DNA of 36,020 nt from Hydrogenophaga sp. (GCA_018333605.1 JAGXSV010000008.1:1-36020); one strand, 5' to 3'. Shown: positions 15,997 through 27,126, numbered from the stretch's first letter. Notes: generated by a model not told the origin, from the letters alone. Program-made: numbers and translations.

Positions 15997-16755
15997 ATGA
16001 CCCGACTGCAAACCCAGTACCAACGCCTTTACCAGCTGCCCGCCACCGAAAGCACAAACGGCGCCAGCGGCCTCATCGGCCATGGCGGCGCGGTACGCGC
16101 CCTGGTGCTGGCGCTGGGCAAGCCTGCCGACTGGGCCGCCCTTGCCCCCGTGTGGCGCGGTGTTCAGGCCGACCTGGCCTTGCCCGCGCCCGCCATTGCG
16201 GTGAATGGTGTTGATGCCTTTGAGCTGTGGTTTTCGCTCGCCCAACCCGTCCCGGTGGGCGAAGCGGTGGCGTTTCTCGTGGGCCTGCACCAGCGCTACC
16301 TGGCCGGCCTGAAGCCCGGTCGCGTGAAGCTGTGGCCCACCGCAGACGCCACACCGTGGCCCGCACCCCCCATTCCTGCACTGCACGCGCCTGACCGCTG
16401 GTCCGCATTTGTGGCGCCCGATCTGGCGGCCGTGTTTGGCGGCGACGACCCGTCGCTCGACTTTCAGCCCGGTGAAGATGCGCAGGCCGAGCTGCTCAGC
16501 CGGTTGCACGGCATCCAGGCAGACGACTGGCAGGCGTCGCTGCGGCAGTTGCAGCCCTTGGTGTCCGTCACCGACTTGGCCGCCTCAACGCGTGGTGCGC
16601 CTGCTGCGCCAGTTGCGGCAATTGAATCCACGCCGCTCCCTGTCGCTCTGGCTGGCATCTACCAGGATCCCCGCGAATTTTTGCGGGCTGTGATGAACGA
16701 CCCCGGCGTGGCGCTGGCGCTGCGCATTGAAGCGGCCAAAGCGTTGTTGCCCTGA
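15997..16755 (+). CDS. Conserved-looking hypothetical protein
   Basis: 252 residues, ATG 15997 (MTRLQTQYQRLYQLPATES). No signal peptide or membrane helix. Visible features are a mixed alpha/beta N-terminal half (ALVLALGKPADWAALAPVWRG, then AIAVNGVDAFELWFSLAQPV), a proline/alanine-rich middle near residues 115-130, and a C terminus DPREFLRAVMNDPGVALALRIEAAKALLP that looks like a helical repeat tail. GC content and third-position bias fit a real gene. I do not recognise the family. It converges on the mgsA pseudogene and leaves 65 bases between them. Confidence 0.75.
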   Translation: MTRLQTQYQRLYQLPATESTNGASGLIGHGGAVRALVLALGKPADWAALAPVWRGVQADLALPAPAIAVNGVDAFELWFSLAQPVPVGEAVAFLVGLHQRYLAGLKPGRVKLWPTADATPWPAPPIPALHAPDRWSAFVAPDLAAVFGGDDPSLDFQPGEDAQAELLSRLHGIQADDWQASLRQLQPLVSVTDLAASTRGAPAAPVAAIESTPLPVALAGIYQDPREFLRAVMNDPGVALALRIEAAKALLP

Positions 16756-16820
16756 AGGGGGTTTGTGTCCCGGGATTCAAGGGCTGGTTTCGAGCCTTTG
16801 CGGTCACCCGATAGTGGCTT

Positions 16821-17183
16821 TCAAATTTGCAGATCGCCGCCCAGCGGGCCGCTGAGCAGGCGTTCCACGGTCAAGCCCACGTCGGATTGACCCTGGAAAC
16901 GGCAGTTGGGCAGGCCCTGGCGCACTGCCTGGCGGCTCAATCGGGTCCGTAGCGCCGTCACCCGGAAGGTGAGCGCCGCCGTGGTCAAAATCGTCCATGT
17001 TCATGAGACTTTTCAGCGGAAAGAGCGCGGTCAACTGCCGTTTCCAGGTTGAAGCCGCCCGCCGGTGGTGCCGGTGGCCATGAGGGTGTGTTGGCGCAGC
17101 AGGGGCACGAACGCGGTGGCCAGGGCCACCATGTCGTCTTTTTTGCGGTCGTGGGCGATGAGGGCAATGGGCCTGGGCGTCAC
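16821..17183 (-). pseudogene. mgsA: Methylglyoxal synthase, disrupted by a MITE-like insertion and truncated
   Basis: Starts at GTG 17183, overlapping the pgi stop in GTGA. The first 45 codons ([27 protein letters not shown]) are an intact methylglyoxal synthase N terminus. At 17048 a 157-bp element enters and brings a stop after six codons. Beyond it the same gene resumes as DVGLTVERLLSGPLGGDLQI and then meets TGA at 16821. Removing the element plus a five-base near-duplicate of target (TTCAA and GTCAA) restores one frame across the join. The last third of the protein, which holds further catalytic residues, is absent. The enzyme would turn dihydroxyacetone phosphate into methylglyoxal. It is not functional. 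Confidence 0.85.
16892..17048 (-). mobile_element. 157-bp MITE-like element inside mgsA
   Basis: Perfect 17-bp terminal inverted repeats: CCTGGAAACGGCAGTTG at 16892-16908 and its exact complement at 17032-17048. No transposase is encoded. The minus-strand core reads MNMDDFDHGGAHLPGDGAT and matches, ungapped over about 114 bases and at about three-quarters identity, the element at 23.67-23.90 kb. It breaks mgsA, so it was mobile after that gene was acquired. The family and the helper transposase are unknown to me. Confidence 0.85.
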
Positions 17184-18766
17184 CGCTGTTCCATGTGCTT
17201 TGCCATGGTCTTGCCCAGCTCCACGCCCCACTGGTCGTAGGCGTTGATGCCCCAGATGGCGGCTTGTGTGAACACCTTGTGTTCGTACAGCGCGATCAGC
17301 GCGCCCAGGCGGTGTGGGGTGAGGGCGTCGAGCCAGACGGTGCTGCTGGGCACGTCACCCTGGAAGCTGCGCTGGCTCACAAACACCTCGGTCTGCTCGG
17401 CGCTCAGGCCCTCGGCCATCAGCGCGTGCCGGGTGTCGGCTTCATTGCGGCCCAGGGCCAGGGCCTGAGCTTGGGCGCGCAGGTTGAGGTTGACGACGCG
17501 GTGGTGCTCGGCGGCCAGCGGCAGGGGCGTGTCTTCGGTTTCAACGCCGATGAATTCGACCGGCACGCGGTGGGTGCCCTGGTGCAGCAGCTGAAAGTAG
17601 GCGTGTTGCCCGTCGATACCCAGGCCGCCCCAGACGATGGGGCCGGTGTCGGCCTCAACGGGCTGGCCGTCCTTGCGCACGCGCTTGCCGTTGCTTTCCA
17701 TGTCCATTTGTTGCACGAAGGGCGCGAAGCGTACCAGGCGGCTGGGGTAGGTGGAGAGCAGCTGGGTGGGGCAGTGCAAAAAGTTGCGGTTCCACACGCC
17801 GCTCAGGGCCAGGATGACGGGCAGGTTTTGTGCCAGCGGCGCACGGCGAAAGTGCGCGTCCATGGCCTGGCCGCCGGCCAGAAACTCGCGGAAGGCGGTG
17901 GACCCAATGGCCACGGCCAGCGGCAGGCCGAGCGCGGACCAGATGGAGTAACGGCCGCCCACCCAGTCCCAGAAGGTGAAGGTGTGCTCTGCCGGGTAGC
18001 CGGCGGCGCCGGATTTTTGCGGTGCGGCGGTGATGGCGACCAGGTGGGCGCTTTGCGCGCTGCCGGTGATGCCGCCGTCTTGTAGCCAGCGCCGCGCGGA
18101 GGCGGCGTTGGTCATGGTTTCTTGCGTGGTGAAGGTTTTGCTGGCCACGATGATGAGCGTGGTGAGCGGGTTCAGGTCGCGCAGCGTGCTGTGCAGCGTC
18201 CAGGCGTCGGGGTTGCTGACAAAGTGCACGCGCACGCCCGTCTTGCCGTCGCTGCACAGCGGGGCCAGCGCGTCGGCGGCCATGCGGGGCCCCATGTCGG
18301 AGCCGCCGATACCGATGGTCACCACGGCGGTGAGGGGCAGGCCGGTGCTGCCTTTCACATCACCCGAACGCACGCGTTCGGCGAAGGTGCAGACGCGATC
18401 CCGCTCGGCCTGCACCCGTTGCTGGATCTCGGCGCTCCACGGCGCGTCGCTACCGGTGGCCCCAGGTGCGCCGCGCAGGGCCACGTGCAGCACGGCGCGC
18501 TGTTCGCTGGTGTTGATGATGTCGCCGCGAAACATGGCGTCGCGCTGAGCTTGGACGCCGGCTTCTTTCGCCAGCGAGATCAGGGTCGACCACTCGGCGC
18601 CGCCCAGGGCCTGGCGGGTGAAGTCGATGCGGATGCCGGTGCCTTCTGCGCCGGCCTGCATCGCTTCGCGGCCCGGCTGGGCCAGGCGCTCGCGCAGGTG
18701 GGGCTGGGGCAGGGCCGCGAGCGTGGTCAGTTGTTGCCAGGCGGTGAGGGCGGTGGGGCTGGTCAT
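17180..18766 (-). CDS. pgi: Glucose-6-phosphate isomerase
   Basis: 528 residues. Interconverts glucose-6-phosphate and fructose-6-phosphate in the cytoplasm. Both family signatures are present: [16 protein letters not shown], and near the C terminus [15 protein letters not shown]. Catalytic-region motifs [12 protein letters not shown] and [14 protein letters not shown] are intact. The start is ATG 18766 ([12 protein letters not shown]) with AGGGAA upstream; the open frame extends further but without a site. It is the last working gene of zwf-pgl-edd-eda-pgi, 43 bases after eda, and its stop overlaps the start of the mgsA remnant. In this operon it can recycle fructose-6-phosphate into the Entner-Doudoroff route. 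Confidence 0.96.
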   Translation of the reverse strand: MTSPTALTAWQQLTTLAALPQPHLRERLAQPGREAMQAGAEGTGIRIDFTRQALGGAEWSTLISLAKEAGVQAQRDAMFRGDIINTSEQRAVLHVALRGAPGATGSDAPWSAEIQQRVQAERDRVCTFAERVRSGDVKGSTGLPLTAVVTIGIGGSDMGPRMAADALAPLCSDGKTGVRVHFVSNPDAWTLHSTLRDLNPLTTLIIVASKTFTTQETMTNAASARRWLQDGGITGSAQSAHLVAITAAPQKSGAAGYPAEHTFTFWDWVGGRYSIWSALGLPLAVAIGSTAFREFLAGGQAMDAHFRRAPLAQNLPVILALSGVWNRNFLHCPTQLLSTYPSRLVRFAPFVQQMDMESNGKRVRKDGQPVEADTGPIVWGGLGIDGQHAYFQLLHQGTHRVPVEFIGVETEDTPLPLAAEHHRVVNLNLRAQAQALALGRNEADTRHALMAEGLSAEQTEVFVSQRSFQGDVPSSTVWLDALTPHRLGALIALYEHKVFTQAAIWGINAYDQWGVELGKTMAKHMEQR

Positions 18767-18809
18767 GGGGGTTCCCTGATATTTCTTGCTGCGATTGTCG
18801 CGGCGAAGG

Positions 18810-19442
18810 TCAGCGGGCGGCCAAGGCTGTGGCTTCTTTCGCCAGTTGTGTGATCTTCTTCCAGTCACCTGCCGCCAGTGCGTCGGCCGGCGTGAGCCAG
18901 CTGCCACCCGCCACGGCCACGTTGGGCAGCTTCAAAAAGTCTTTCAGGTTCTCGGGGCTCACGCCGCCAGTGGGGCAAAACATCACGTCGGGAATCGGTG
19001 CGCCCAGCGCCTTGAGCATGCCCATGCCGCCGGCCTGCTGCGCGGGGAACAGTTTCATGAGGCTGAAGCCTTGTTCGCGGCGTTGCATCACTTCACCCGG
19101 CGTCATCACGCCGGGGATGAAGGGCAGCTTGGCTGCTTTCACCGCGCCAACCAGTGCGTCGGTGCAACCGGGCGACAGGGCGAACGTGGCGCCCGCGTCG
19201 ATCACGCGCTGCACCTCGGCCACGCGGGTCACGGTGCCCGCGCCCAGGTGCATCTGCGGTACGGCCTTGGCCACGGCTGCGATGCTGGCCAGCGCGGCAT
19301 CAGAACGCAGGGTGATTTCCATCACGTCGATGCCGCCTTCGAGCAGGGCATGGGCCAGCGGCACGGCGTGGGCCGGGTCGGTGAGCACGATGACGGGCAC
19401 AACGCGGGAGGTGAAAGCGGGGCGGGTGAAGCAGGTGGTCAT
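18810..19442 (-). CDS. eda: 2-dehydro-3-deoxy-6-phosphogluconate aldolase
   Basis: 210 residues from ATG 19442 (MTTCFTRPAFTSRVVPVIVL). The class I aldolase splits KDPG into pyruvate and glyceraldehyde-3-phosphate. The general-base E42 (GIDVMEITLRS) and Schiff-base K130 (FSLMKLFPA) are present, and FCPTGGVSPEN closes the phosphate site. Neither candidate start has a strong ribosome site. An in-frame ATG at 19487 would add 15 poorly conserved residues, and it lies only 16 bases after the edd stop, so coupling with edd is possible. Length favours the shorter form. Confidence 0.94.
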   Translation of the reverse strand: MTTCFTRPAFTSRVVPVIVLTDPAHAVPLAHALLEGGIDVMEITLRSDAALASIAAVAKAVPQMHLGAGTVTRVAEVQRVIDAGATFALSPGCTDALVGAVKAAKLPFIPGVMTPGEVMQRREQGFSLMKLFPAQQAGGMGMLKALGAPIPDVMFCPTGGVSPENLKDFLKLPNVAVAGGSWLTPADALAAGDWKKITQLAKEATALAAR

Positions 19443-19502
19443 GGGGTGTGGGGGGTGTGTTTTGAGGGGTGAGGGCCCATGCGCCAAAGACGCCTGGCGG
19501 AA

Positions 19503-21329
19503 TCAACCCAGCAATGGCGACGCGCCCGACTCGGCGGTGCTCGCGTGCGAGCGGAACAGACCAAACAGCTCCCGGCCGGTACCGTGCGCGTTGTGGCTCA
19601 GGTCGGGGTGGCTCACGTTGCGTGCGGCCAGGGTGGCGGCGTCCACCTCCAGGTGCAACACGCCACGCTCGCAGTCCAGTGTGATCCAGTCGCCGTCTTG
19701 CACCTTGGCAATCGTGCCCTCGGACAGGGCTTCGGGGCTGAGGTGGATGGCGGCGGGCACCTTGCCCGACGCGCCGCTCATGCGTCCATCGGTCACCAGC
19801 GCCACTTTGAAACCCTTGTCTTGCAACACCGCCAGTGGCGGCGTGAGCTTGTGTAGTTCGGGCATGCCGTTGGCGCGCGGACCCTGGTAGCGCACCACGG
19901 CGATCAGGTCTTTATCCAGTTCGCCGGCGTTGAACAAGGCCAGCAGGTCTTGCTGGTCGCTCACCACCACGGCTTGGGCGCGTACAAAGCGGTGCTCGGG
20001 CCTCACTGCGGAAAGCTTGACCACGCTGCGGCCCAGGTTGCCTTTCAACAGGCGCAGGCCGCCGTCGGCGCTGAAGGGCTCAGCCACCGGACGCAGCACG
20101 CTGGTGTCCCCGCTGAGCGGGGGCAGGTCACGCCAGGCCAGGCTGGCGCCGTCCAGCCACGGTTCCCGGGTGTAGGCGCCCAGGCCAAAGCCCATCACCG
20201 TGTTCATGTCACCGTGCAGCAGGCCGTTGGCCAGCAACTCGCGCATCAAAAAGCCCATGCCGCCAGCGGCGTGGAAGTGGTTCACGTCGGCGCTGCCGTT
20301 GGGGTAGACGCGGGCCAGCAGCGGCACCACGGCAGAGAGTTCGGCGAAGTCGTCCCAGTCGATCAGCACCCCCGCGGCGCGCGCCATGGCCACCAGGTGG
20401 ATGGTGTGGTTGGTGCTACCGCCGGTGGCCAGCAGGCCCACGATGCCGTTGACCACGGCTTTTTCGTTGACGATGTCGGCCAGGCGAATGTGTGGCTGCC
20501 CGCCGCGCCCGGTGTTGATCAGGGCGCGCTCCAGCGCCGCTTTGCTGAGGGCTTCACGCAGCGCCACACCGGGGTTGACGAAAGACGAGCCCGGCAGGTG
20601 TAGGCCCATGATTTCCATCAGCATCTGGTTGCTGTTGGCGGTGCCGTAAAAGGTGCAGGTGCCGGGCGAGTGGTAGGCCTGGGCTTCGCTTTCCAGCAGC
20701 GCGTCGCGGCCCACCAGGCCCTGCGCGTAGTGCTGGCGCACCTTGGCTTTGGCGTCGTTGGACAAACCGGTGGTCATGGGCCCTGCGGGCACAAACACGG
20801 TGGACAGGTGGCCGAACTGCACCGCGCCCATGAACAGGCCGGGCACGATCTTGTCGCACACGCCGAGCATGAGCGCCGCGTCGAACACGTTGTGCGACAG
20901 CGCCACGGCGGTGGACAGGGCGATCACGTCGCGCGAGAACAGCGAGAGTTCCATGCCGGCGGCGCCCTGGGTGATGCCGTCGCACATGGCGGGCACACCA
21001 CCGGCCATCTGGGCCGTGGCACCCAGTGCACGGGCGTGGCTGCGCAGCAACGCGGGGTAATTTTCGTAGGGCTGGTGGGCCGACAGCATGTCGTTGTAGG
21101 CGCTGACGATGCCCACATGCGGCGTGCGCTCGGCGTGAATCTTCAGCTTGTCGGCAGCGGGCAGCGCGGCGGTGGTGTGGGCCATGTTGGCACAGCCCAT
21201 GCCGGCGCGCTGGGTGCCGGCTTTGGCGTTGGCGGCCATCGTTTTCAGGTAGTCGGCGCGGGGGCCGGCGCTGCGCTCGATGATGCGTTGTGTCACCTGG
21301 GCGAGGGTGGCGTTCAAGGGTGTGGTCAT
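19503..21329 (-). CDS. edd: 6-phosphogluconate dehydratase
   Basis: 608 residues, standard length. Converts 6-phosphogluconate to KDPG, the committed Entner-Doudoroff step, with a 4Fe-4S cluster. The IlvD/Edd blocks are clear: [62 protein letters not shown] and [15 protein letters not shown]. The start is ATG 21329 ([15 protein letters not shown]), preceded by AGGAACA. It is 14 bases downstream of pgl and upstream of eda. No loss of cluster cysteines is seen. Confidence 0.97.
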   Translation of the reverse strand: MTTPLNATLAQVTQRIIERSAGPRADYLKTMAANAKAGTQRAGMGCANMAHTTAALPAADKLKIHAERTPHVGIVSAYNDMLSAHQPYENYPALLRSHARALGATAQMAGGVPAMCDGITQGAAGMELSLFSRDVIALSTAVALSHNVFDAALMLGVCDKIVPGLFMGAVQFGHLSTVFVPAGPMTTGLSNDAKAKVRQHYAQGLVGRDALLESEAQAYHSPGTCTFYGTANSNQMLMEIMGLHLPGSSFVNPGVALREALSKAALERALINTGRGGQPHIRLADIVNEKAVVNGIVGLLATGGSTNHTIHLVAMARAAGVLIDWDDFAELSAVVPLLARVYPNGSADVNHFHAAGGMGFLMRELLANGLLHGDMNTVMGFGLGAYTREPWLDGASLAWRDLPPLSGDTSVLRPVAEPFSADGGLRLLKGNLGRSVVKLSAVRPEHRFVRAQAVVVSDQQDLLALFNAGELDKDLIAVVRYQGPRANGMPELHKLTPPLAVLQDKGFKVALVTDGRMSGASGKVPAAIHLSPEALSEGTIAKVQDGDWITLDCERGVLHLEVDAATLAARNVSHPDLSHNAHGTGRELFGLFRSHASTAESGASPLLG

Positions 21330-21343
21330 GGGGGTGTTCCTGT

Positions 21344-22035
21344 TCAGCCGATCCAGACGCTGACAGGCGTTTTGGACTGGTTCAGCACGAGGGAAATCGG
21401 GAGCGTTTCGTCGACCTTTTCAGCGGCGCGGCGGTACACGGCGAGTTTGGATCCGCCAGCGATGGACAGCACCAGCTCGCGCGCACCGAGCAGGGCGCTG
21501 AGCGTGAAGCTCAGGCGGGCGTGGGGCGCGGTGTCGGGCACGACCCAGGCCAGGCGCTGCTCGGTGGCGATGGCGCGGGCGTAGCCCGGCGCACCGGGGA
21601 ACAGTGAGGCGGTGTGGGCGTCCTCGCCCATGCCGAGCACCGCCACGTCCAGCGGCCAGGGCAGGTCGGCGGTGCGGGCCTCGGCGTCCAGCACCAGCGC
21701 GTCGAGCCCCTCGGCGTTGAACTGCAGCGCGACTTCGCGAAAAAACGGCAGGAAGCGGGCCGCTGCCGCCTTGCCTTGCAGCAGGTGGCGTGCGACCAGG
21801 GCGGTGTTGCTGTCGGCGTGGTCGCGTGGCACCACGCGCTCGTCCACCAGCACCACGGTCACTCGGGCCCAGTCCAGGTCTTGCTCTCGCAGTGCTTCGA
21901 ACATGGGGACGGGCGACTTGCCACCCGACACGGCGAGGCTGGCCTGGCCACGCTCGGCGATGGCCTTGCTCAGCGCGCTGGCGATGTGTGTCGCCAGCGC
22001 AGCGGGAGTGGTTCCGGCGTGTTCGGTCGCGACCA

Positions 22036-22036
<1 letters not shown>
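21344..22036 (-). CDS. pgl: 6-phosphogluconolactonase
   Basis: 230 residues, of the DevB/SOL type related to glucosamine-6-phosphate deaminase. It hydrolyses 6-phosphogluconolactone made by Zwf. Family blocks are [34 protein letters not shown] and [15 protein letters not shown]. The start ATG 22034-22036 shares one base with the zwf stop (TGATG), showing translational coupling. It lies between zwf and edd. Confidence 0.95.
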
Positions 22037-23511
<1,475 letters not shown>

Positions 23512-23547
23512 GCCTCTAATCTAATCGCTTGGTTGTGACAGTTGTAT

Positions 23548-23562
23548 CGTAATAAAATTACA
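23548..23562. promoter_or_regulatory. HexR-type operator upstream of zwf
   Basis: GTAAT-AAA-ATTAC (23549-23561) is a perfect inverted repeat inside CGTAATAAAATTACA. HexR, the KDPG-responsive RpiR-family repressor, is known to bind TGTAAT-N3-ATTACA-type sites upstream of zwf and edd in proteobacteria. The match departs from that pattern at one outer base. The local AT-richness also fits a promoter. Confidence 0.72.
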
Positions 23563-23666
23563 TAATTTTTGCGTCTGGGCTTTGAACCGGAAAGCCCTTG
23601 TGGATGCCGTTGGCCGTGAGCGTTCATGCTCGCGCTGCACGGCTTGACCCCGGGGACGATATTGAA

Positions 23667-23896
23667 CCTAGAAACGGCAGTGGGACAGGCCCGATTGGCC
23701 TGTCAGGGGGTGCGCTGGCAAGGTGCGACGGCGCCGCTGGCTGCTGCCCGCCAGGAGGTGCAACGCAACCATCGCACCCCATGGCGGCACCATCGGGCTT
23801 GTCGCGCTTTCACCCACACGGTGAGCCTCGCCGTGGTCCATATCGTCAATGGTCATGGGTACCTCCAGCGGCATGAGCGCGATCAACTGCCGTTTA
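23667..23896 (-). mobile_element. Second, larger MITE-like element, right end cut by IS630
   Basis: Left end CCTAGAAACGGCAG (23667-23680) and right end CAACTGCCGTTT (23884-23895) match the termini of the mgsA insertion. The last bases of the right repeat are replaced by the IS630 end (TATAG). The minus-strand core MTIDDMDHGEAHRVGESAT aligns without gaps to the first copy. It carries an extra segment of about 75 bases on the left side, reading LHLLAGSSQRRRRTLPAH. It lies in the space upstream of zwf. Confidence 0.75.
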
Positions 23897-25017
23897 TATA
23901 GATAAGGCCCAATAAAGTATGAACTTTCTGCAAATTTCTTGATACACCGGGTATGGAAAAAGAAAACGCAAGAAAGCAAACGCTTGAACAACTTCCCGAG
24001 CCGCGCAAGCAAGTGGTGAGGCTGCACAAGAAGGCATCAAGATCATGCAGATCGAGATCGTGGACATGACAGGGCCGAGCTACCCGCCTGTTCGAGCGGC
24101 CATCGACTTGTATGAGGCCGGTGGCTGGAGCGCCATCCGACCGGCTCGACGCGGGCGCCTCAGGGGTGATGGTCGGGTGCTCAGTCAAGCGCAGGAAGAG
24201 GCCATCCAGCGCCTGATCATTGACAAGCGTCCTGAGCAACTCAAGATGGACTTCCACCTCTGGAGCCGCGCTGCGGTGATGAAACTCATCGAACAAGAGT
24301 TCGACATCAAACTGCCGGTGCGCAGCGTCGGCAAGTACCTCACTCGCTGGGGCTTCACGCCGCAAAAGCCGATCAAGCGGCCTACGAGCAAAGCCCCGCA
24401 GCGGTGTAGGCTTGGCTGGAGGGCGAATACCCAGCCATTGAGCAGCGCGCTAGGGCTGAGGGTGCCGAAATTCACTGGGGAGACGAGACGGCGCTGGTCA
24501 ACACGGACGTGCGAGGCAGAAGCTTTGCCCCGGCAGGCAAAACCCCGGTGGCGATGGCCGTGGGCGGGACGCGCCACAAGCTCTCGATGATTGCGACAGT
24601 GACCAATCAGGGCAAGGCCCGCTGGATGATCATCGATGAGGCCTTCGATGCGGGCAAGCTCATTGAATTCTTGCAGGCATTGATCCAGGATGCGGGCAAA
24701 AAGGTGTTCCTGATCCGGGACAACCTGAGGGTGCATCACAGCAAGTTGGTCAAGGCGTGGGTGGCCTTGCACGAAGCTCAGATCGAGCTGTTTTACCTGC
24801 CAAGCTACAGTCCACAACGCAACCCTGAGGAGGGGCTCAACGCCGACTTGAAGCGGGAAATGAGCAAGCGCGTGCCGGTGCGAACCCAGGCCAAATTACG
24901 CGAAGCTGCGAGCAACCACAGGGCAATGCTGGAGCAAAACCCGCAACGTGTGATGAGCTCCTTCCAGGATCGGCGCGTTCGCTCTGCCGCTTGATACTTC
25001 ACAGGGCCGGAGCAATA
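23897..25017 (+). mobile_element. IS630-family insertion sequence, decayed
   Basis: About 1.12 kb, the usual IS630 size. Imperfect 26-bp terminal inverted repeats lie at 23897-23922 and 24992-25017, agreeing at about 18 positions; both share GGCCC and the AAGTAT core. The single transposase gene is broken in three places. The right-hand 299 bases are repeated at 28363-28661. Confidence 0.8.
23953..24994 (+). pseudogene. IS630-family transposase, two frameshifts and one amber stop
   Basis: ATG 23953 opens MEKENARKQTLEQLPEPRKQ. At about 24033 a base is missing (AAGAAGGCATC where a further G keeps frame). The frame then continues as a helix-turn-helix segment and KPIKR to about 24380. There a second single-base loss in a G run shifts the frame, and a TAG at 24407-24409 interrupts what follows. 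The remaining part is intact: IHWGDETALVNTDVRG (first DDE aspartate), VFLIRDNLRVHHSK (second), and SPQRNPEEGLNADLKR (glutamate). Three independent lesions mean it is long inactive. Confidence 0.85.
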
Positions 25018-25248
25018 GCCTTGGCAATCAGGCCCTACATGGCGTGCAGTCAACCGCTGTCCGGGCGGACCGAACGACATCAACGTGGGGTCCTTGTGCG
25101 TGATGGCCGCCTGGCCGATGGCAACGGTGTGGATTTCATCCATGCCCCTGAGCGGAGTGCCCTCAACGGCTAGGGCGCCAGGCCAGTCGAATCGGAGAAG
25201 GCAATGCTTTTGAGCGTCATCACACTCCCGACGATTTCAACGCGCTGG
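25018..25248. other. Short region between IS630 and the patatin gene, possible gene remnant
   Basis: Read on the minus strand it contains GMDEIHTVAIGQAAITHKD and neighbouring coding-like residues that run into the IS end without a start of their own. They may be the tail of a gene cut by the IS insertion. I do not recognise the product. Confidence 0.3.
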
Positions 25249-27126
25249 TTAGGGCCGGGCATCCACCAGTTGGGCAAGCACCTCGGGCGGTAGCGCTTGC
25301 AGGACTTCGTTGCCGTGCGAGTAGCCTTGTCTGACGATTTGATCGAACTTGTGCCACTCCAGCATGCCCACCCGGTGCAGCGGTGGGTTGAAGTACACGT
25401 CGGTGGCTGCCCGCGCCTCGCGGTGACGTGACACGCTGTACAAAATCGTCACATTCATCAAGATGCTGGCAATGGACGGCAGCCTGTAGCGCCGCTTGTC
25501 ACGCGGGCGCAGTTTGTCGCGCAGCAGTGCCCAAGTGCCGGGCACTTCACTGTGTGGAATTTTGCGAGGCGGACCAAAACTCAAATCAACGCCGAGCACG
25601 GTGCCCACCCCGCGCATTTTTCGCATCACGTCCACGGGGAAATTGTTGAAAGTGCCACCATCGCACAGCAAATCACCCTCAAAAATCACCGGCGGCAAGG
25701 CGCCCGGGATGGCGATGCTGGCACGCATTGCGCGATCCAGGTTGCCTCGGCGCAAGACCATCTCGCTGGCGGTGGAGTAGTTGGTGGCAATGCAGTAAAA
25801 GTTTTTCCACAAGTCTTCGATGTCGGGGTCGGTGCCGAACAGGTCCATCACCGACTCGCGAACCAACCGCCGCAGGCGCTGGCCCTTGATCAGCGAAATC
25901 AGCGGCAGCCAGTTGAAATCGCTGGTGGGGTTGCTGGCAAACGCTTTGCGTGCCACTTGCAGCACCTGCTCCAGCGGCTGGTTTGACGCCACCAACATCG
26001 CCATGAGCGCCCCGATGCTGGTGCCACCCACACAATCCACCTCAACACCGCGCTCCAGCAGTGCGCGGTAAACGCCCAGCTGCGACAGGCCACGCGCGCC
26101 TCCTCCGGCCAGCACCAGCCCGACAGCGGTGCGCGTTTGCAGCCGGGCCAGCCGCGCCATGTCGCGTGCCGAACCCAGGCGAAGGTGCACGTGGTCGGCC
26201 ACCGGGCGGCGGTTCAGCCAGGCGTGGGTGTTCATGGGCGTGCGCTTGTCAGCGGCATGCAGGAGAACCAACACCTGGGCTGCTGCTGCGCGCGGTGGGC
26301 GCAGCATCAGAAAGTCGGTCTCTGTCGGGTGCAGGCGCACCGGCTCATGGGCATTGGCCACCAGCAGCAATTCGTCACAATGGCTTGCACAGCGGCGCGT
26401 CCACGCATTGAGTTCGGCATCGGCCACCATCAGCACAAAGTCGTTCTCGGCTTCGATCTGGTCCAGGATCATGGCCACCTGGCGGTTCACCTCGGGGTTC
26501 TGATCGTCGTCTGCCGACAACCCCAACGCCTGCAGCTTGGTCGCCAGCAGCGCTGAATCGATCCGCTGCACGCGACCGGCCGCGGCCATGCTGACAGCAA
26601 AGCGCGTGCCGAAGTCGGCCAGGTCCACACCGGCCGTAACGGCCATCAGGCCCGTGATGACGGGCTTCTCTACGGGCACCCGTGCCCGCTCGGTCTGCAG
26701 CCGACGAATGAGTTGCTGGGTCAGGCCGATAGAGGCCTGGGCACTGCTTGCCAGCAGCTTGTTGAAGGCTACCTTGTCCAGCCGGATCAGCACCGAATCG
26801 CGGATGGCCACCACGGTGGCCGACCGGGGCGCGCCGGTGTAGAGGCTCATTTCACCAATCACCTGGCCACGCGACATTTCTCGCACCGCGCGCTCTGGGC
26901 CGTTCTCGTCCCGGATGTAGGCGCGCAAGCGGCCGCTGATGACCATGAACATCGATTCGCCCGCTTCACCCTGTTCCATCAGGGTTTCGCCACTGCCGAT
27001 CTCGATCCATTCGATATGAGCCCGCAGGAGCGCAACTCCAGCGGGATCGGTTTCCCCCAGAAACGCGGTCAGTTGGCGACCCAGCAACTCATCCTGGTAG
27101 GGAAGCAACGTGTGTATGACTTGCAT
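25249..27126 (-). CDS. Cyclic-nucleotide-binding domain/patatin-like phospholipase (NTE-type)
   Basis: 625 residues. Residues about 15-140 form a cNMP-binding-like domain (GETLMEQGEAGESMFMVISGRLRAY, RGQVIGEMSLYTGAPRSATVVA). Residues about 330-500 are a patatin domain: oxyanion loop GGGARG at 341-346, nucleophile S370 in GTSIG, and catalytic D489 in CDGGTFNNFPVD. A linker region lies between them. It resembles bacterial relatives of neuropathy target esterase and should hydrolyse lysophospholipids or other acyl esters, possibly under nucleotide control. No membrane helix is obvious. The start ATG 27126 (MQVIHTLLPYQDELLG) is the natural one. Next upstream on the same strand is the DUF364-like gene, with a gap of 123 bases. 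Confidence 0.92.
   Translation of the reverse strand: MQVIHTLLPYQDELLGRQLTAFLGETDPAGVALLRAHIEWIEIGSGETLMEQGEAGESMFMVISGRLRAYIRDENGPERAVREMSRGQVIGEMSLYTGAPRSATVVAIRDSVLIRLDKVAFNKLLASSAQASIGLTQQLIRRLQTERARVPVEKPVITGLMAVTAGVDLADFGTRFAVSMAAAGRVQRIDSALLATKLQALGLSADDDQNPEVNRQVAMILDQIEAENDFVLMVADAELNAWTRRCASHCDELLLVANAHEPVRLHPTETDFLMLRPPRAAAAQVLVLLHAADKRTPMNTHAWLNRRPVADHVHLRLGSARDMARLARLQTRTAVGLVLAGGGARGLSQLGVYRALLERGVEVDCVGGTSIGALMAMLVASNQPLEQVLQVARKAFASNPTSDFNWLPLISLIKGQRLRRLVRESVMDLFGTDPDIEDLWKNFYCIATNYSTASEMVLRRGNLDRAMRASIAIPGALPPVIFEGDLLCDGGTFNNFPVDVMRKMRGVGTVLGVDLSFGPPRKIPHSEVPGTWALLRDKLRPRDKRRYRLPSIASILMNVTILYSVSRHREARAATDVYFNPPLHRVGMLEWHKFDQIVRQGYSHGNEVLQALPPEVLAQLVDARP

Noticed and set aside
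16804..17034. 76-codon minus-strand frame as a gene of its own
   Set aside because: It is the interior of the MITE-like element running into the broken mgsA, not an independent protein with a ribosome site. Its conserved core is reported as a finding instead.
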